This document shows, in pieces, positions 20,001 through 32,800 of a stretch of 64,000 nt of DNA (position 1 is its first letter; the number at the start of each line of letters is the position of its first letter). Below the pieces are notes generated by a model. The model was not told the DNA's origin. It did not search any database and saw nothing but the letters and a program-made list of their open reading frames with translations. Origin of the DNA: Serinus canaria (Eukaryota > Chordata > Aves > Passeriformes > Fringillidae); contig NC_066326.1 of the NCBI RefSeq assembly GCF_022539315.1, forward strand, positions 14,958,601-15,022,600, in the 5' to 3' direction. Position numbers and translations under genes: made by a program.

Positions 20001-22340
20001 CCCGTGTACGAGGCACGGCTAGGGGGATGCAGGATGAAACCATGATAGTTCGGGTTTTGACCTGCGAGTTGGGACTGCCATGCTGTAAAAGAAAGCTGTC
20101 TGTGTAAGGGAAGCCCCTCTGTGCTTCCCTGCCTCTGCTGTGGAAGGACAGAATGGAGCGTGTGCTCCCAGAGAGCCGCCTTTTCTAACGTCATGCCAAC
20201 ATAGATTAGTTGGGCTTGGAAGGAACCACTGGAGATCATCCAGTCCAACCCTCCAAGACAGGATCACCTACCTGGCCAGGAATGAATCCAGGTGGATTTG
20301 AAATGTCTCCACGACTTCTCTAGGTAGCCTGTCCCAGTGCTCTGCCATCCTCAACATAAAATTCTTCCTTCTGTTGAGGTAGAACTTGGTGTGTTTTAGT
20401 TTATGGCCATTGCTCCTCATCCTGGCACTGGGCACCACTGAAGAGAGTGTGGCACCATCCTGTTGGCACCCACCCAGAGATATTTATTTGTCAGCCTTCT
20501 CCAGAATACAGGTGCCACACACACCGTGCCCTCTTAGGCACAGCCTCTTCTGTGGTGATACAGCTTTACTTAGTGATGTTAATGTGACTACAATGATATT
20601 TTGAACTTGCATTACTTACCCTGATCAGACAGTGCTTGCTTCTGTTTCTAGGTGATGTGGTCAAGCCTGCAGAGGAGGTGTTTTCAGCCACTGTAAGAAA
20701 AATAATTCCAATCTGGTTTGAAAGTTGAACAAAAACGCTGAGAACCCATGGTCAGGTAGACTGTAGGATCTAACCTGAAAGAGTTAAGTGGGCAGGTCTG
20801 TGTTTTGAATACCTGATTAAAAGGTGTCTCTTTCCACAGGACTACAAGGGCCAAAAATTAGCAGAACAGATTTTTCAAGGAATCATTCTTGTCTCTGCAG
20901 TAAGTATAGTAGATCTGTGGGTGAGAACATAAAGGACTATTTTTTTTTTCTGATCTTATAAATATTTTTCTTATTGTTTGGAGTCACTAAAAGTTTTAAA
21001 CAAAGTCAGAGGGGCTCTCATGGATTAAAACTTTTCTACTTCCCATCTTTTACTTTCATTGTTGGCCTGCACTTTTGAAAAGGTTTGAAAGATAAACATG
21101 CTTTTGAAAAACCTGTATTTTCCTACCTAAATCCACCCCCTGCATCTTAATAATGTAATGGGAGAAGTTTTCCTTCATTTAAAGTTTGAATTTTTTAAAT
21201 GTTTGTTTTTCCAGGTAATTGGTTTCATCTATGGATACATCACTGAACAGTTTGGATGGACTGTCTACATAGTTATGGCTGGATTTGCTTTATCATGTTT
21301 GGTAAGAATGTTTTTTCCCCAAACCAAAAAAATACATGCATTGTTTAATCTGGAATAATTGCTAAATTGAGGGGCTGTCAGCACAGACTAATGCTTGCTA
21401 CACAGTTCAGATTTATTAATACATATTTGTGCTTCCTTTGATCTGCATAAAATGCTTTGCAGCCCATTAAGTGGTTTTTTTTTTTTTTAAATGCTAGCAG
21501 AATTTTTGCAATTTAATATCACTTTTGAGTTCATTTTTAATTTCAGTTAAAAGTTAGAGTAAGTCCAGTTGACAGCATTAGTAGCAGAAAGGACAGGGAG
21601 GCTTTCTGTGCAGTAGCAGCTTCTCATGACAATTTTGCCGCTGTCCCCTGCTGCCTGAGGAGACAATGAGGCAGAATATGGAATTTTAGGAGCAATTCCT
21701 TATCTATACATGAGAGGTGTCCCACTCCTATTCAGGCACTCCCAGTCCCGTTTTACATGTGGCTCTTACACCTCTCAAGAGTTCAGATACAGCACAATTT
21801 GACCAATCACTACTCATGACACACACACATTCCACTTTTTGAAAAGCTCCTGTAATTCTCTGGCATCATCATCCATCTGCTCCTTACTTATTTAGACATT
21901 CCTGAGTTACTTACCTGTGATGCCACGTTAGGGGAAGGTCTCAGTGCAGTGTGGGAGGTGCTGGGAATGCTGGTGTCACCTCAGGAGTCCTTTTTTCTTC
22001 AGGGTGGGTGCTGTCCTCCTTCTTGCAACACCCTGGGGTGCTTTAGTCACATACTTAAGCGTGACTTTGTAATGTAAACCGTAAATGTATATGAAATTGT
22101 AAGAGTTTTTAAGGACTAATAGATAATGAGTTAGGGCTGAAGATTTTCCTGAGGAGCTGTACAGAACAGCCCCTTAGCACTCCATGTCCCTGTTCTGACT
22201 GCCTCCTTTGCCCTCAGCTGACGCTCCCTCCGTGGCCCATGTACCGCCGCAATCCCCTCAAGTGGCTGCCTGTCCAGGAGTCGGGCACGGAAGAGAAGAA
22301 GGCAGCAGACAGGAAGCCAAAGAGACATTCTAAAAGCTAA
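19839..22340 (+). CDS. SPCS1: SPCS1, signal peptidase complex subunit 1 (SPC12)
   Basis: SPCS1 is a small ER membrane subunit of the signal peptidase complex. It assists the catalytic SEC11 subunits and influences substrate selection. Four exons join in phase: 19839-19874, 20840-20899, 21215-21301, 22218-22340 (101 codons plus stop; human 102). The protein starts [12 protein letters not shown], then [14 protein letters not shown]. Two membrane spans follow: about residues 22-41 ([14 protein letters not shown]) and 47-66 ([19 protein letters not shown]), joined by a short TEQFGW loop. The C-terminal tail is basic and cytosolic, ending KRHSKS. The ATG has a good Kozak context (gccgccatgc). The middle and C-terminal parts are almost the mammalian sequence, while the first ten residues differ. 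Confidence 0.96.
20190..20525 (-). mobile_element. CR1 LINE fragment in SPCS1 intron 1
   Basis: The plus strand gives a CR1 reverse complement of a different subtype from the other two copies: ttgggcttggaaggaaccac, gagatcatccagtccaaccc, then a region matching the more internal CR1 3' part with cagccttctccagaatacag near its end. It is about 335 bp and 5' truncated. Confidence 0.85.
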
Positions 22341-22648
22341 AAATTATGGTTTCCAGGCTGTTACTTTGTTAAGTTTTGTTAAATTAATTTCCATTGAGAA
22401 ATACTTCTTGGCTTAGTGTTTGGGTTTTTTCTTAGTACTTTGTATCCATCCATGAGTATAACCCAGCTCTGCAGGGAGCATGAAGGCTGAAAATTGGGTC
22501 TGGAGGTTCAGGGGAGTCACTGGGAACACAGGGATGGGGGGATTAACTTCAGAAGGCTACTGGAGGTCACAACTTGAATATTTCACTAAAAAAGAACACA
22601 GTGAATCAAATGAACTTTGGTTAAGCTGTTGCCATAGCCTAAAAGATT

Positions 22649-22654
22649 AATAAA
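22649..22654 (+). terminator. SPCS1: Candidate polyadenylation signal of SPCS1
   Basis: AATAAA lies 309 nt past the SPCS1 stop codon, a plausible length for this gene's short 3' UTR. A distal alternative is at 23116-23121. Confidence 0.5.
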
Positions 22655-23031
22655 CAGCTGAACTTCTACTGGAATGTTTCCAACTGTGTGTAAAGCAAGT
22701 TGTCAGAAGTGCCAGGTTGTAACAAATACAGTGAAATGGTACATACCCCAGAGTTCTGAAAATAACTCTTCTTGGATAGGAGAGTGCAGAGGGCCAGTTT
22801 TTGTTTAAAATAAATTTCCTTGGGAAGAACAAGTAAGAATAGCTTTTGAAACATTGTAACTTGAGGATGTAGTGTGTGAGAGGCAGCAGGATCCATAGGT
22901 ACTGTGTTTTATTTTACTACTGTCATTTCAGTAAGCTCCCTCACAGCGGCTGGAGGTTACAGTATTTCAGCTACAGGCAGGAAGAGACAGGTTTATAATT
23001 TTATTTTACAAATTCAATTCCATTTGAGTTC

Positions 23032-23037
23032 TTTATT
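23032..23037 (-). terminator. NEK4: Candidate polyadenylation signal of NEK4
   Basis: The minus strand reads AATAAA about 840 nt past the NEK4 stop at 23878. A second copy follows at 23005-23000. No nearer canonical signal was found. Confidence 0.45.
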
Positions 23038-23877
23038 ATTTAAAAAACATGTGCTTTTCCTGTAGGTATGGTATGCAATAATGCCTGGGGGCTGTAGCGA
23101 GACACTCTGGATTCAAATAAAGAGAAATAAGTGTTTTATCTTTTCCCTAAGAGATTCTGGTCCTGGGCACTTTCATTCCTAAAAGGAATTAGTATTTGTA
23201 AGGCAAAGGGATTTCTCCAACTGGAACCATGGTAACCATGGCTGCATTCCTTTCAAACATTTTCAGACTTACTTTATCCAGATACCAAATGCTTTCCCCC
23301 ACCTTGGTGACTGTCTCAGCAACAAAACACAAGAGCAAAGTCTCTGCTTACAAGCAGTAGAGCTTCCCCCTTCAGCACTTGGACTTGGCAATTTACACAA
23401 CCTGAGGAGCTTGAGTTCCACAAAAATTAGTAATTGTCTCTTCATGCTAAATTTTCACAACTATCTGATGTAATTGATTATATTTATCACATCAGAGACT
23501 TGGCAGAGATTTTGTTACTGTATTTAGTATGAGACCATACCAAAAACCTTTTGCTATGACAAATTCAAACCAGAACATAATCTTTTTTGACACTCCTTAG
23601 TATAGAAAACTTGGTATCGACTCCTATGGAAAGCCACTTTTTAACAGAATAAAAACTAAACTAAAATAAAGAGAAATTCAAAAGCTCCTCTTCTGAGAAA
23701 GTAATAGCCTGGTTCACATTTTAACATGAAAAATATTACTATGAACTCTTAACATTTCCTGCAAGTTCACCTCCTTATTCCAGCAAAGGAGATCAGTGGA
23801 TGAACATGCTTTGTAAGCTGGTCCAGTCTATCAAAGGAGCTAGAAAACAGTTCTTTTCTCCAAGGAAAAGATTCCAA

Positions 23878-26800
23878 TCAGAGCTTCACATTTTCTTCAA
23901 GGAATTTCAGGTGCCGAGCCTTTGCACTGTAACTCACGTACTTGTCTCCCATGTGCTCCCGCAACTGCAGCTGCTCAGAACACACACAGAACAAAACCCA
24001 CAACATTTACTGGCACTGAAAAAAAGCAGATGCTACCAAAATATTAATAGAAAAATATCAAAGCACTCAGCTAAAAGAAGCATGTGAAGCTTGGGAATGT
24101 GGATGAGAGAGAAGAAAACTGAACACTGCTGTTGTCTAAAAGCAAGAGACTTTCAAATCCCACCCAAAAATTTAAAATACAAGATCTTCACAGCTTACAA
24201 ATCAAATACTGCCTGGGTAAGTGTAACCAAGTTTTGAATCAAAGGACCTGGAGGTATTCCTTTCACCTCTACTGAGGATTGATGTTAAATTATTTCTTAT
24301 TTTAGACATAAGGGGCATAAGGCAAGTAATGTGAAGGTAAACAAAAGAAGTTGCATTTGAACATAGTCTACATCTAGAATCAAACTTAAGCATGAAAATT
24401 ACAACATACTTAGGTCCTTGCCTGCCCATGATTATAAAAAGACCTTCTGGAGTCATGGTTTACCCTAGCTCAATAGCATAAAGAGCCTGCTCATTTATCT
24501 AGGTTTATAAAAAATTAGACTATTTTATTATGGAAGACATTCACCTCTCTTTTTGCTTCATCATCTTCTTCCATGATTCTGTACACCTTCTCAAGAAGTT
24601 TCACTCCCAATCCTTGTACCACATCAGATCTCAGGATTTCAACCATTCTTCTAATCTTGTAAGGGACCAATGACATATCTATTAAAAATAAAATGCAATT
24701 AAAAAAATAGTGCAGTACTAATTACTTTCAGTACAGACTATTTTCATATTCTGCAGAAGAATATGAGACAACTCTTAAGTAGTACCACAGAATCCCAGAG
24801 CAACAGACCTGAAGGAATCTCTTCCATTTTTAATTCCTCTGATTCATCAGGTGATTTTCCATGCAAAATCAAAGTATCTCGATACTTTCTATGAAGTTTA
24901 AACTCTGGGGCTGGGGTTGAGGTTACACAGCACTCAGAATTCTCCTTGGAGTCCATTTGCAGTGTCCGTGTCATCAGCTGCACCAAGTCATTCATTTCAT
25001 TCACACTGCTTTTCCTAGGAGAGAAGAAATAATTCAGTCACCATCATAATGCAACTTCCACCCTGCATCCGAAGGACTTTCAATGAGTTAACTGAGGTCC
25101 TAGTAAGTATTCCATGTTAAATTCTTTGTTGTGGTGCAGTTTTATCAATAACAACAACAGTACTAAAAGGCTCAGAGCCCAGCAAAAACCCCACAATCCT
25201 ACTGGCTACTGCTGACTCTGGTAATGCAACAAATTGCATCTTTTGAAAGCTGCTTACACTGACAAAAATCAGAAATAAATTCAGCCTCATTTATAGTGGA
25301 AAGGATGCACATTGGCACCTTTTAACTTGTGCTTTTAATGCATCCTGACAACAGATGTCCTTTGTTCTTGCACAGTATTAAACAAAATCCTTACTTCTCC
25401 TTGGAATCACCATCAGACTTGTCTGTAGAGCTTGTGGAAGAGCTTAGTTCATCATCAGACAGGCAATGGGCTTCTCTCCTTCTCTAAGGGAAGAGGGAAT
25501 AAATAACAAGAATTCTAATAGTTGAAAGTAATTCAGCAATATGGCATATATTACTGTTCCCACATGGAAGAAATACTTTAGACAAAGTTTACCTGAGAAA
25601 TACTGAGATCTGATGAGGACTGAGGAACTATAACACAATTTTCCACTCGTGACTTTGCTTCAACTGCTGCACCATTTAATGACTGTCTCACTGGAACCAC
25701 TGTAAGGATGACATTTTGACAATATTTACAACTAAGCTGTGTGTATTCTGAATTTGTTTCATGCACATGCAAGAAAAAAAATCTATCACCTAGCAGAAAA
25801 CAGGCAGGGAGGAAGGTATTTTGCTAATAGAAAACATTGAAGTTTCTGTTTGAAAGTGAATAGTCTACATTTTATGTACATTTCAAAGACAAGCTGTCAA
25901 CAAAGAACACAACTGAACATAGCTAAAAAGCTGAAAAATACAGACATGTTAACAGAACTTTTTATTTAACAGAGAACTAGCCCCTTAGTGCACTGTTCTG
26001 AAGATGGCAGTTAAGAACAGACAAGAAGTTATAATTTCTTCAGAAAAAAGTCATTAGTCACTTATACATATACTGTTGACATATAAACATAAAAATTACC
26101 AGAGGGAAGCATCTCCCGAGACTGTTTCAGCCTCCTCCGTTCTCTTGCTGACAAGGGCCGCTCCTTCAAAGGAAGTTAATTTGATCTTAATTTGCAATCA
26201 CCATTATGGCTTTTGTTTTCTAATCACCTATTAGCAAAAAATCCTTTTGGACTGATATGGGAGACATGCTTAATTATTTATTATGGAACTGTCTTCAATG
26301 AGACCAATCTGGACTCTAGAAAAGGGGCTTCTGACCTCCAAGGCACAGCAAGGCTCATCCCACACTGAGCAGGGCTTCCATGAGGCAGGAAGCTACTGAA
26401 CACTTCTTTACTCACTGTGCACACACACGGAACAAACTGCTCAGAAGGAATGAGACAAAAACCAGCAGACACAGTTTTCATCACTAACCTTTGGAATGGC
26501 TGCTTGGCTGGGTTGGGCACTCTCTGCAGGCTCAGGGTGCTCTGCACCCCTCTGGGCTGTCTTTGGGGTGACATCAGAAGGAACAGGTAGAGGCCGAGGA
26601 GAAACTGCTCTGAACTTGACAGAAAAGCAAGCAAGAATTTAAATATTTTTTATTAAAAGTTTAAGTACTCTGCAATCTAGAAGACATTCTTGCATGGTAA
26701 AGCTGGATGCCAGAGATTTTGAATCCTTTTGTAACCTCTTCATATTTCGCAGCTTGATCCTTCCCTCTCCCCATCTCGGCTTGCATCTGTTTCCCTTCTT

Positions 26801-29800
26801 TCCATCCCTACATCTTATCCCCCTCCTCCCAGACTATTTTTCAGCCAATGCCTTTGCAACAACTGTCCCCACCCCAAATAGCAAAACCCAAAGAGAAAAC
26901 CAGGTTATCAATGACCAATGACCCTCTTCTGTAGCCTTATGCCTTTCCCCAAAGAAACCTCCCTGCTCAGTGTGGAGGAACTGACAGGAGCCCTATCCTG
27001 TCTGCATGCCAAGATTTTCTTCCTACAGTTTGCACTCAGAAGCTCAGGGCAACCATTACATATCTTTTCTAAAGCACTACTAAGCCACTACCCACTGTAA
27101 GTAGCCTTTTCCACAAAGGTACTGACTTATAGTCACAAACAGTGAGAAGTCCTGATGGAATTTCCTAGGAAACACTGCAACCCAGTAAAGGCACAGCTCA
27201 TCTGGCACACCCACCTCATCCCTGGAAGGGTACTGGGGATTTTCAAAGATTTACTCAGGCTGCTTCTAAGTCACCTTCAGTGATCTGCATTTGTTACCAC
27301 TGAAGTTATACAGACACACATGAAACAAGAACAGCATAAACACCCACCCTTTTTTAGAAAATAGGTCCCACGTTTAAAGAGGAAAAACACAGGAGTCTTA
27401 AAGGAGAGAGGAGAAGTATTTTTCAAGTATCTGCACCTTCTCTGAGCAGCCTTCAGCAAGCTCTCTCTTCTGCTGCTGCTGCTGTGGGAGAGAGGGTTCA
27501 CTGACACAGCTGTGAGGCTGCTTGTGGAAGGTCATTTTTCCCTGAGCATCTCCTGAAGCTCCATGACTGACATCATCCTAATAAGTAAAAGCATTTTTTA
27601 AAAAATGCAGACCTGTCACTTCCAGGTTTACACAAACACACTTTAAAAAAAAATCAAAACAGGCCCCTTTACTATTTGGACTGCAACCACCTTAACATAG
27701 CACAGGTACAAGCACAATAAATTCTTATTTGAGAGATAAAATACCTGCTGTACCAGCATCTTTAGCTACTAAACCTTCAAAGAAGGTCACTTACTTGAAT
27801 CACAACAGGAACAAAGGGTGCTAGCAGCTTTTCAGTAGAATCCAAGCTCTACAACAAACAATGATTTCTCATTAAAAAAATCTTATGGTAGACCAAACTT
27901 AGGTGAAAAGACAATCACCACCAATTAGCCCTCTGATCCAAATCAAGATTATTCAGGCCTATTTACAGCATAGAACAAAAGTTACAAACCATTCTTACAC
28001 TCTATTCACAGCTGGGAATGCAAATTTTTTTCCCTGTAAAAACAGAATTCCAATCATCTAGAGAGATGCAGTCCCAAAACTACTTGACCATATTGCCTTT
28101 GCAAATCTGAACCCAAGGCTCCTAACTACTTAAGAATCTCAATAATTACATCAGCAACATCCTACTTGGACAGAAAAACATGTGCAGCAGCTCTCTAAAT
28201 TTTAAGAGCTGGCCACTGGGTAAATCTACTTCAAATAAGCGTAAATGCATTACCAGGTCAGTTTGCTTTTGGTCTTTTGATACAGGCTGCAGGAGTTTCA
28301 AAGTGTCATCCTCATCTTCTACAGAATCAACAGAAGATGGCTTTGATTCAACACTTTCAGCTTTAAAAGCCTGTCTTGCTCTTTGCTGTTGTCCATCTTC
28401 CTTAATTGGTGGGTTATTAGATGTTATTTTAGAATGGCCTGGAACATGTACATGCTTTGCTTTATTATTCTCTGGAATGCTCTCACCACCACACTTGTCA
28501 CTTCCATGCTTCATCCTTTCAGACAGGGGGACATCAATGTTCACTCCACTGACTGTAGCTATGGAGTCTCCCAAGCTGTTCAGATCCTTTTTGCTTGGGT
28601 TTCTTTCCAACTCAACATCTAGTTTCTCTGAGGGATAAAATTTGCTGGCTTTACATTTGCTGATGCAATCTTCTTCATCCTAGGATTAAAAGAAAAACAA
28701 AAAGTAATCTTTTGCATTTTACACACATATGAAAGGATTCTCTAAGCACTAAGGAAAATCAAGAACATACCAGAGCATATAAACTGAAAGGAAATTATGA
28801 TCAATAACAGATTAGGAGCCTCAAAAAAGTCAAAATCCGCATTTTTAAAAAGATACAGATTTGCAAATGATCAGGTACTGGTTCATATACATGGAATACA
28901 CCTGCTTTTCACCAGGACCATGAAAGCAAAGTTGTACTCACTTGGCTCTTCCCTAAGGGAGGAACAAGCACCAAGAGTTTTTAGGATGTGCTCCACCACA
29001 TATATTCAGTATTTCAACATGGAAAGCTCAAACCCAGAACAGAAGACTTTTTACAGAAAACAGAAAATATGCACAAGATTAACCATTACAAAAGGTTTGT
29101 TGTAACCACTGGAAAGAATTTCAACAATAAAGAATTTTGGTTGTGACTATAATTAATTTTTAAATACATTTTTGTTTGGAAAAAACTATTACCACTTGTC
29201 ATGAAATATTTGAAAAATTATTTGACCCCAAATACTCCAAGAGTAACTCACATAAAACCAGGTGTTGTTTAGTTAACATCTTACAGATCGTGCAATTAGC
29301 TGCACTGATCCACAGGTGTTTAATTACTTCCACTCTTATCTAGAAACATTTCCTAATATGAATTTTACACATTGCTGGGATTCAGACCTAATGTTCTCAG
29401 GATGCTCAAGACACTTGTTATAAAACTGAGTTTTTTATCTAGAAAAAGCAAGAGGGATTTGGGTTTTGGTTTGGTTTTTTTTTTTTTTTTTTTTAAGGTA
29501 AAACCCCCCCCCATATCTTACAACTCTGTATTTTCTGGCTTGCTCAGAGGAGTGGTTTTGGTGTGTAACATTCCTGCTGTGAGATTCATTCTTGGCTGAG
29601 ATGACAGAACAAGGGTCTTTAGGTTTAGAATCCACTGTTTTCTTATGATTTCTAGCAGCTTTCCTGTAAAGAAAATGAAAGTTGCTCATTCAATCACCAT
29701 CAACACGGTCTTAAAATATTTCTTTTGATTATACTAATTTAAAAAAACCCTGCTCCACTAAAGAGCTTTCATACAAAGAGTATCAGATACTGGGATTTTT

Positions 29801-32800
29801 CAATAGACTCTGCACAACAACCTCATTTACAATTCTAGAAAATGAGCTTAAAAACTCAGCTCAGACTCTGCCAGCAATATACACTTGTTCTGCAGGGCAC
29901 TGAGGTCAGTTCTACCTGGAAGCAGTAAAATAACTGACTAAAGCTGGCAAAGAAAAATAATTATATCAGTGTATATCAAAAGGAACTTGGTTTTTCAACT
30001 CACAGATGATAAATAGCCTCAAGAACAATATGGAAAGGTGTGTGTTTTCTACCAATTCTATATTTTTAAGCCCTACACAGGGCATTTGCAGGAAAAAATT
30101 ATTTTCCACTCTAATTCCCTCAAATTTCTCAAATAATTCAAAGAAACTGATGTTCATATGTTTTGTAGCTGCACATAACAAAACTTACTTTATCCTGCTA
30201 CAAAACCCAGAAAAAGTTGTAAAAAAAAAGACAACAATAGCATGAATATTTTGCACAGAATCACCCAAATGAAAATGTCTTACGCCTTCGTGGCTTCCAA
30301 AAACAAAGCAATCTGTTGTTTGATGTAAGGCTGTCTCAGGATGCTTTTCACACTCGGTCTCTCCTCAGGTTTTTTACTGAGCATAGTTTGTATTATTTCT
30401 ACCAGCTGTGGGCTGTAATCCTTTGGCATGGGTGGCAGCTGTGAAAGGAAAGGGAAGTCTGTTATTATTTAATATATTCATCAACCAGGGCTACTTCTAG
30501 AACATTTATGTGTAATCATTATGGTCAGATACATAAAAAAAAATATGTGTAAAAAATAGACTTATTGTTCAAATGCTGAAAGTTACCCAATTGCCTAATG
30601 TTAAACAAAATATTGAAATTCCAGGTGTGTGGTTAAAAACTGCTCCTAATTTTATTAATATGAAAAGTAAAAGTTCCGTAAATGTGTTTAAACATTTATA
30701 TAAAATAAATCCACATTCACTTCATTGCATGCCAAAGCAAGAAGACACTTAAATAAGCTAATCTTACATAACAGGAAAATGCCATCACACAGTAATTTAA
30801 TTTTTATGCAATGTTTACGCAAAACCAGAAGCAAATTGAGAAAATCATCTCAGAACTTTGAAAATTACTCAGTATATTAATTAAATGAAGAGGTAACAAG
30901 AAACTCTAGCCATACCTACAAGGGAATAACTTCCTTGATCTGGTATCACATCATCCACCACCATGAAACAAGTCTTACATATGATGGTGTATATTACATG
31001 CAAGTATTTTTAACTCCATGCAATATTTCTGATTAGAAAAGATCATCTCAATTTCTAGATAGGAAATCCAAGCACAAAGAAAATTCCAGGAGTTTTTACC
31101 TTCCCTTCAATAATGCGATAAGCCAAGGAGTTCATGTCCTTGGCATTGAAGGCATGTTTCAGGGTGGCCATCTCATAAACACAGCAGCCCAAGGCCCAGA
31201 CATCAGACTGAAAAAAGGGGAAGAGAAAATGTTTGGAAACTTCTTATAAGTTGTACAAGTTTTATCTTTGGACTTAGTTACGTGCTTTCAAACAGGCTTT
31301 TAATGACACTCAGCTAATTAAACCCAAATCCCATAGCAAACTTCTGGCTTCAGTCTCACTCTTCTATTTTTAATTTTGAGCAAGTCAACTATTTCCTTAA
31401 AAATATCCCCAATTTTTTCCAAAAGGAAGGGTAGAAGTTAGCCATCTTTGGGGGAAATGTTGCTTGTTTCCTTTTTTAGTACAATATCTGTCCTAACTGT
31501 GAATGAAAAATCTTGATTTTTCATTGGAAGAAGTCTCCCTTCAGCTCTTGCTAATTACAGACACTCATATATATGGTGTGTTTACAGCAAGAGCTGAACA
31601 TGTTGGCTTTGTTCCGTTATATTTTAAATTCACAGTAACACTGCTTATTCCTCTCATTAAAATTTCCTTTCCTTCCTTTGTTTTATTTTTTAATGCTGCT
31701 CTTATTTCTAATACAACTTTTGAGTGTAAAACTTCCTATCTGGTATATAACAAATTCAGAAAGTGCATCTCTCTAACACAGGCTGATATTTCTGTTCCCA
31801 TTCTCTATCTCTCCAGCTGTGACAAGTACAGGCAGCCAGCTGAACACCTTGGCTGTGATAACTTAGCACATGCTCTGAATTCCTAAACACAGTTTGAGAA
31901 ATAAAAGTTCCTACAAATCTCTCTCCTATTTTTTTGTTTGGCATTTGGGAAGATCAAAAAGACTTGGAAGCAATAAGAAACCAAAATCCACAGGTAAGAC
32001 TGTAATAATCTCAGACAAATAAAAGAAAGTTCGTAAGAAAATAGAAGTGACATTGTCATACTGTACCTTGTAGTTGTAGGGTTTGTTAGAAAAGAGTTCA
32101 GGGCTCATGTAGTACGGGGTGCCTATGAGAGTACTGGCCATGTCATACTGGTTTTCCAACACCCTGGCTATTCCCAGGTCTCCCACTTTGATTATATTCG
32201 TTCGTGTCAGGAAAATATTCTGAGTTTTAAGATCTCTGTGCAGAATGTGCTTTTCATGTAAATACTAGGGGGGAAAAATCATATAAATAAGGTTAATCAA
32301 CTTTTAACTGTAAAATCTCATTATAAAAGTCAAAGAAAGAAAACACGAAAGTGAAAGAAACAGAAATCCCTCTCAAGGTCAGGAGTGACCTGCTAAGACA
32401 GTATTGGTGAAATAACATTAAAAGTGACTGATACAGGCAGAGGCCCAAAACTTGGCACTGCTTTAACCAAATCTCCCTGTGTGGCCCTTATAAATCAACA
32501 GAAAAGGAGAAATAAAAATGTAAAGTTAAGACTGTAACTCACTTTCTGCTGCTTTAATTTCTTGACAATCTTAGTCCAAAATAATTTCAGAGGAAATTAT
32601 AATGTGAGCTTTGTGTAAACAGGGAAGAAAACTAGTCATAACAAACAACAAGCAGTACCCATAATTAGTGTATTTTTGACCATGACAGCAAACATTAAGA
32701 TATAATTTTCTGTTCAATTTCTTATTCTTTAATGTTAACATCTATATCTGGTCTTTACTGCTGTAACAATTGCCTTTAAATTTTGATAACCTCCAATTAC

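Larger units (their letters stand above)
22341..23877. other. 3' UTRs of convergent SPCS1 and NEK4
   Basis: SPCS1 has AATAAA at 22649-22654 and a second at 23116-23121. NEK4, reading leftward, has signals (TTTATT on the plus strand) at 23032-23037 and 23000-23005. If SPCS1 uses its distal site, the two transcripts overlap tail to tail by about 100 bases. No other gene is seen in this interval. Confidence 0.6.

Noticed and set aside
19255..20107. Frames of 168-267 codons on both strands in the GLT8D1/SPCS1 island
   Set aside because: Same GC effect. They overlap the real SPCS1 exon 1 in other frames and match no family.
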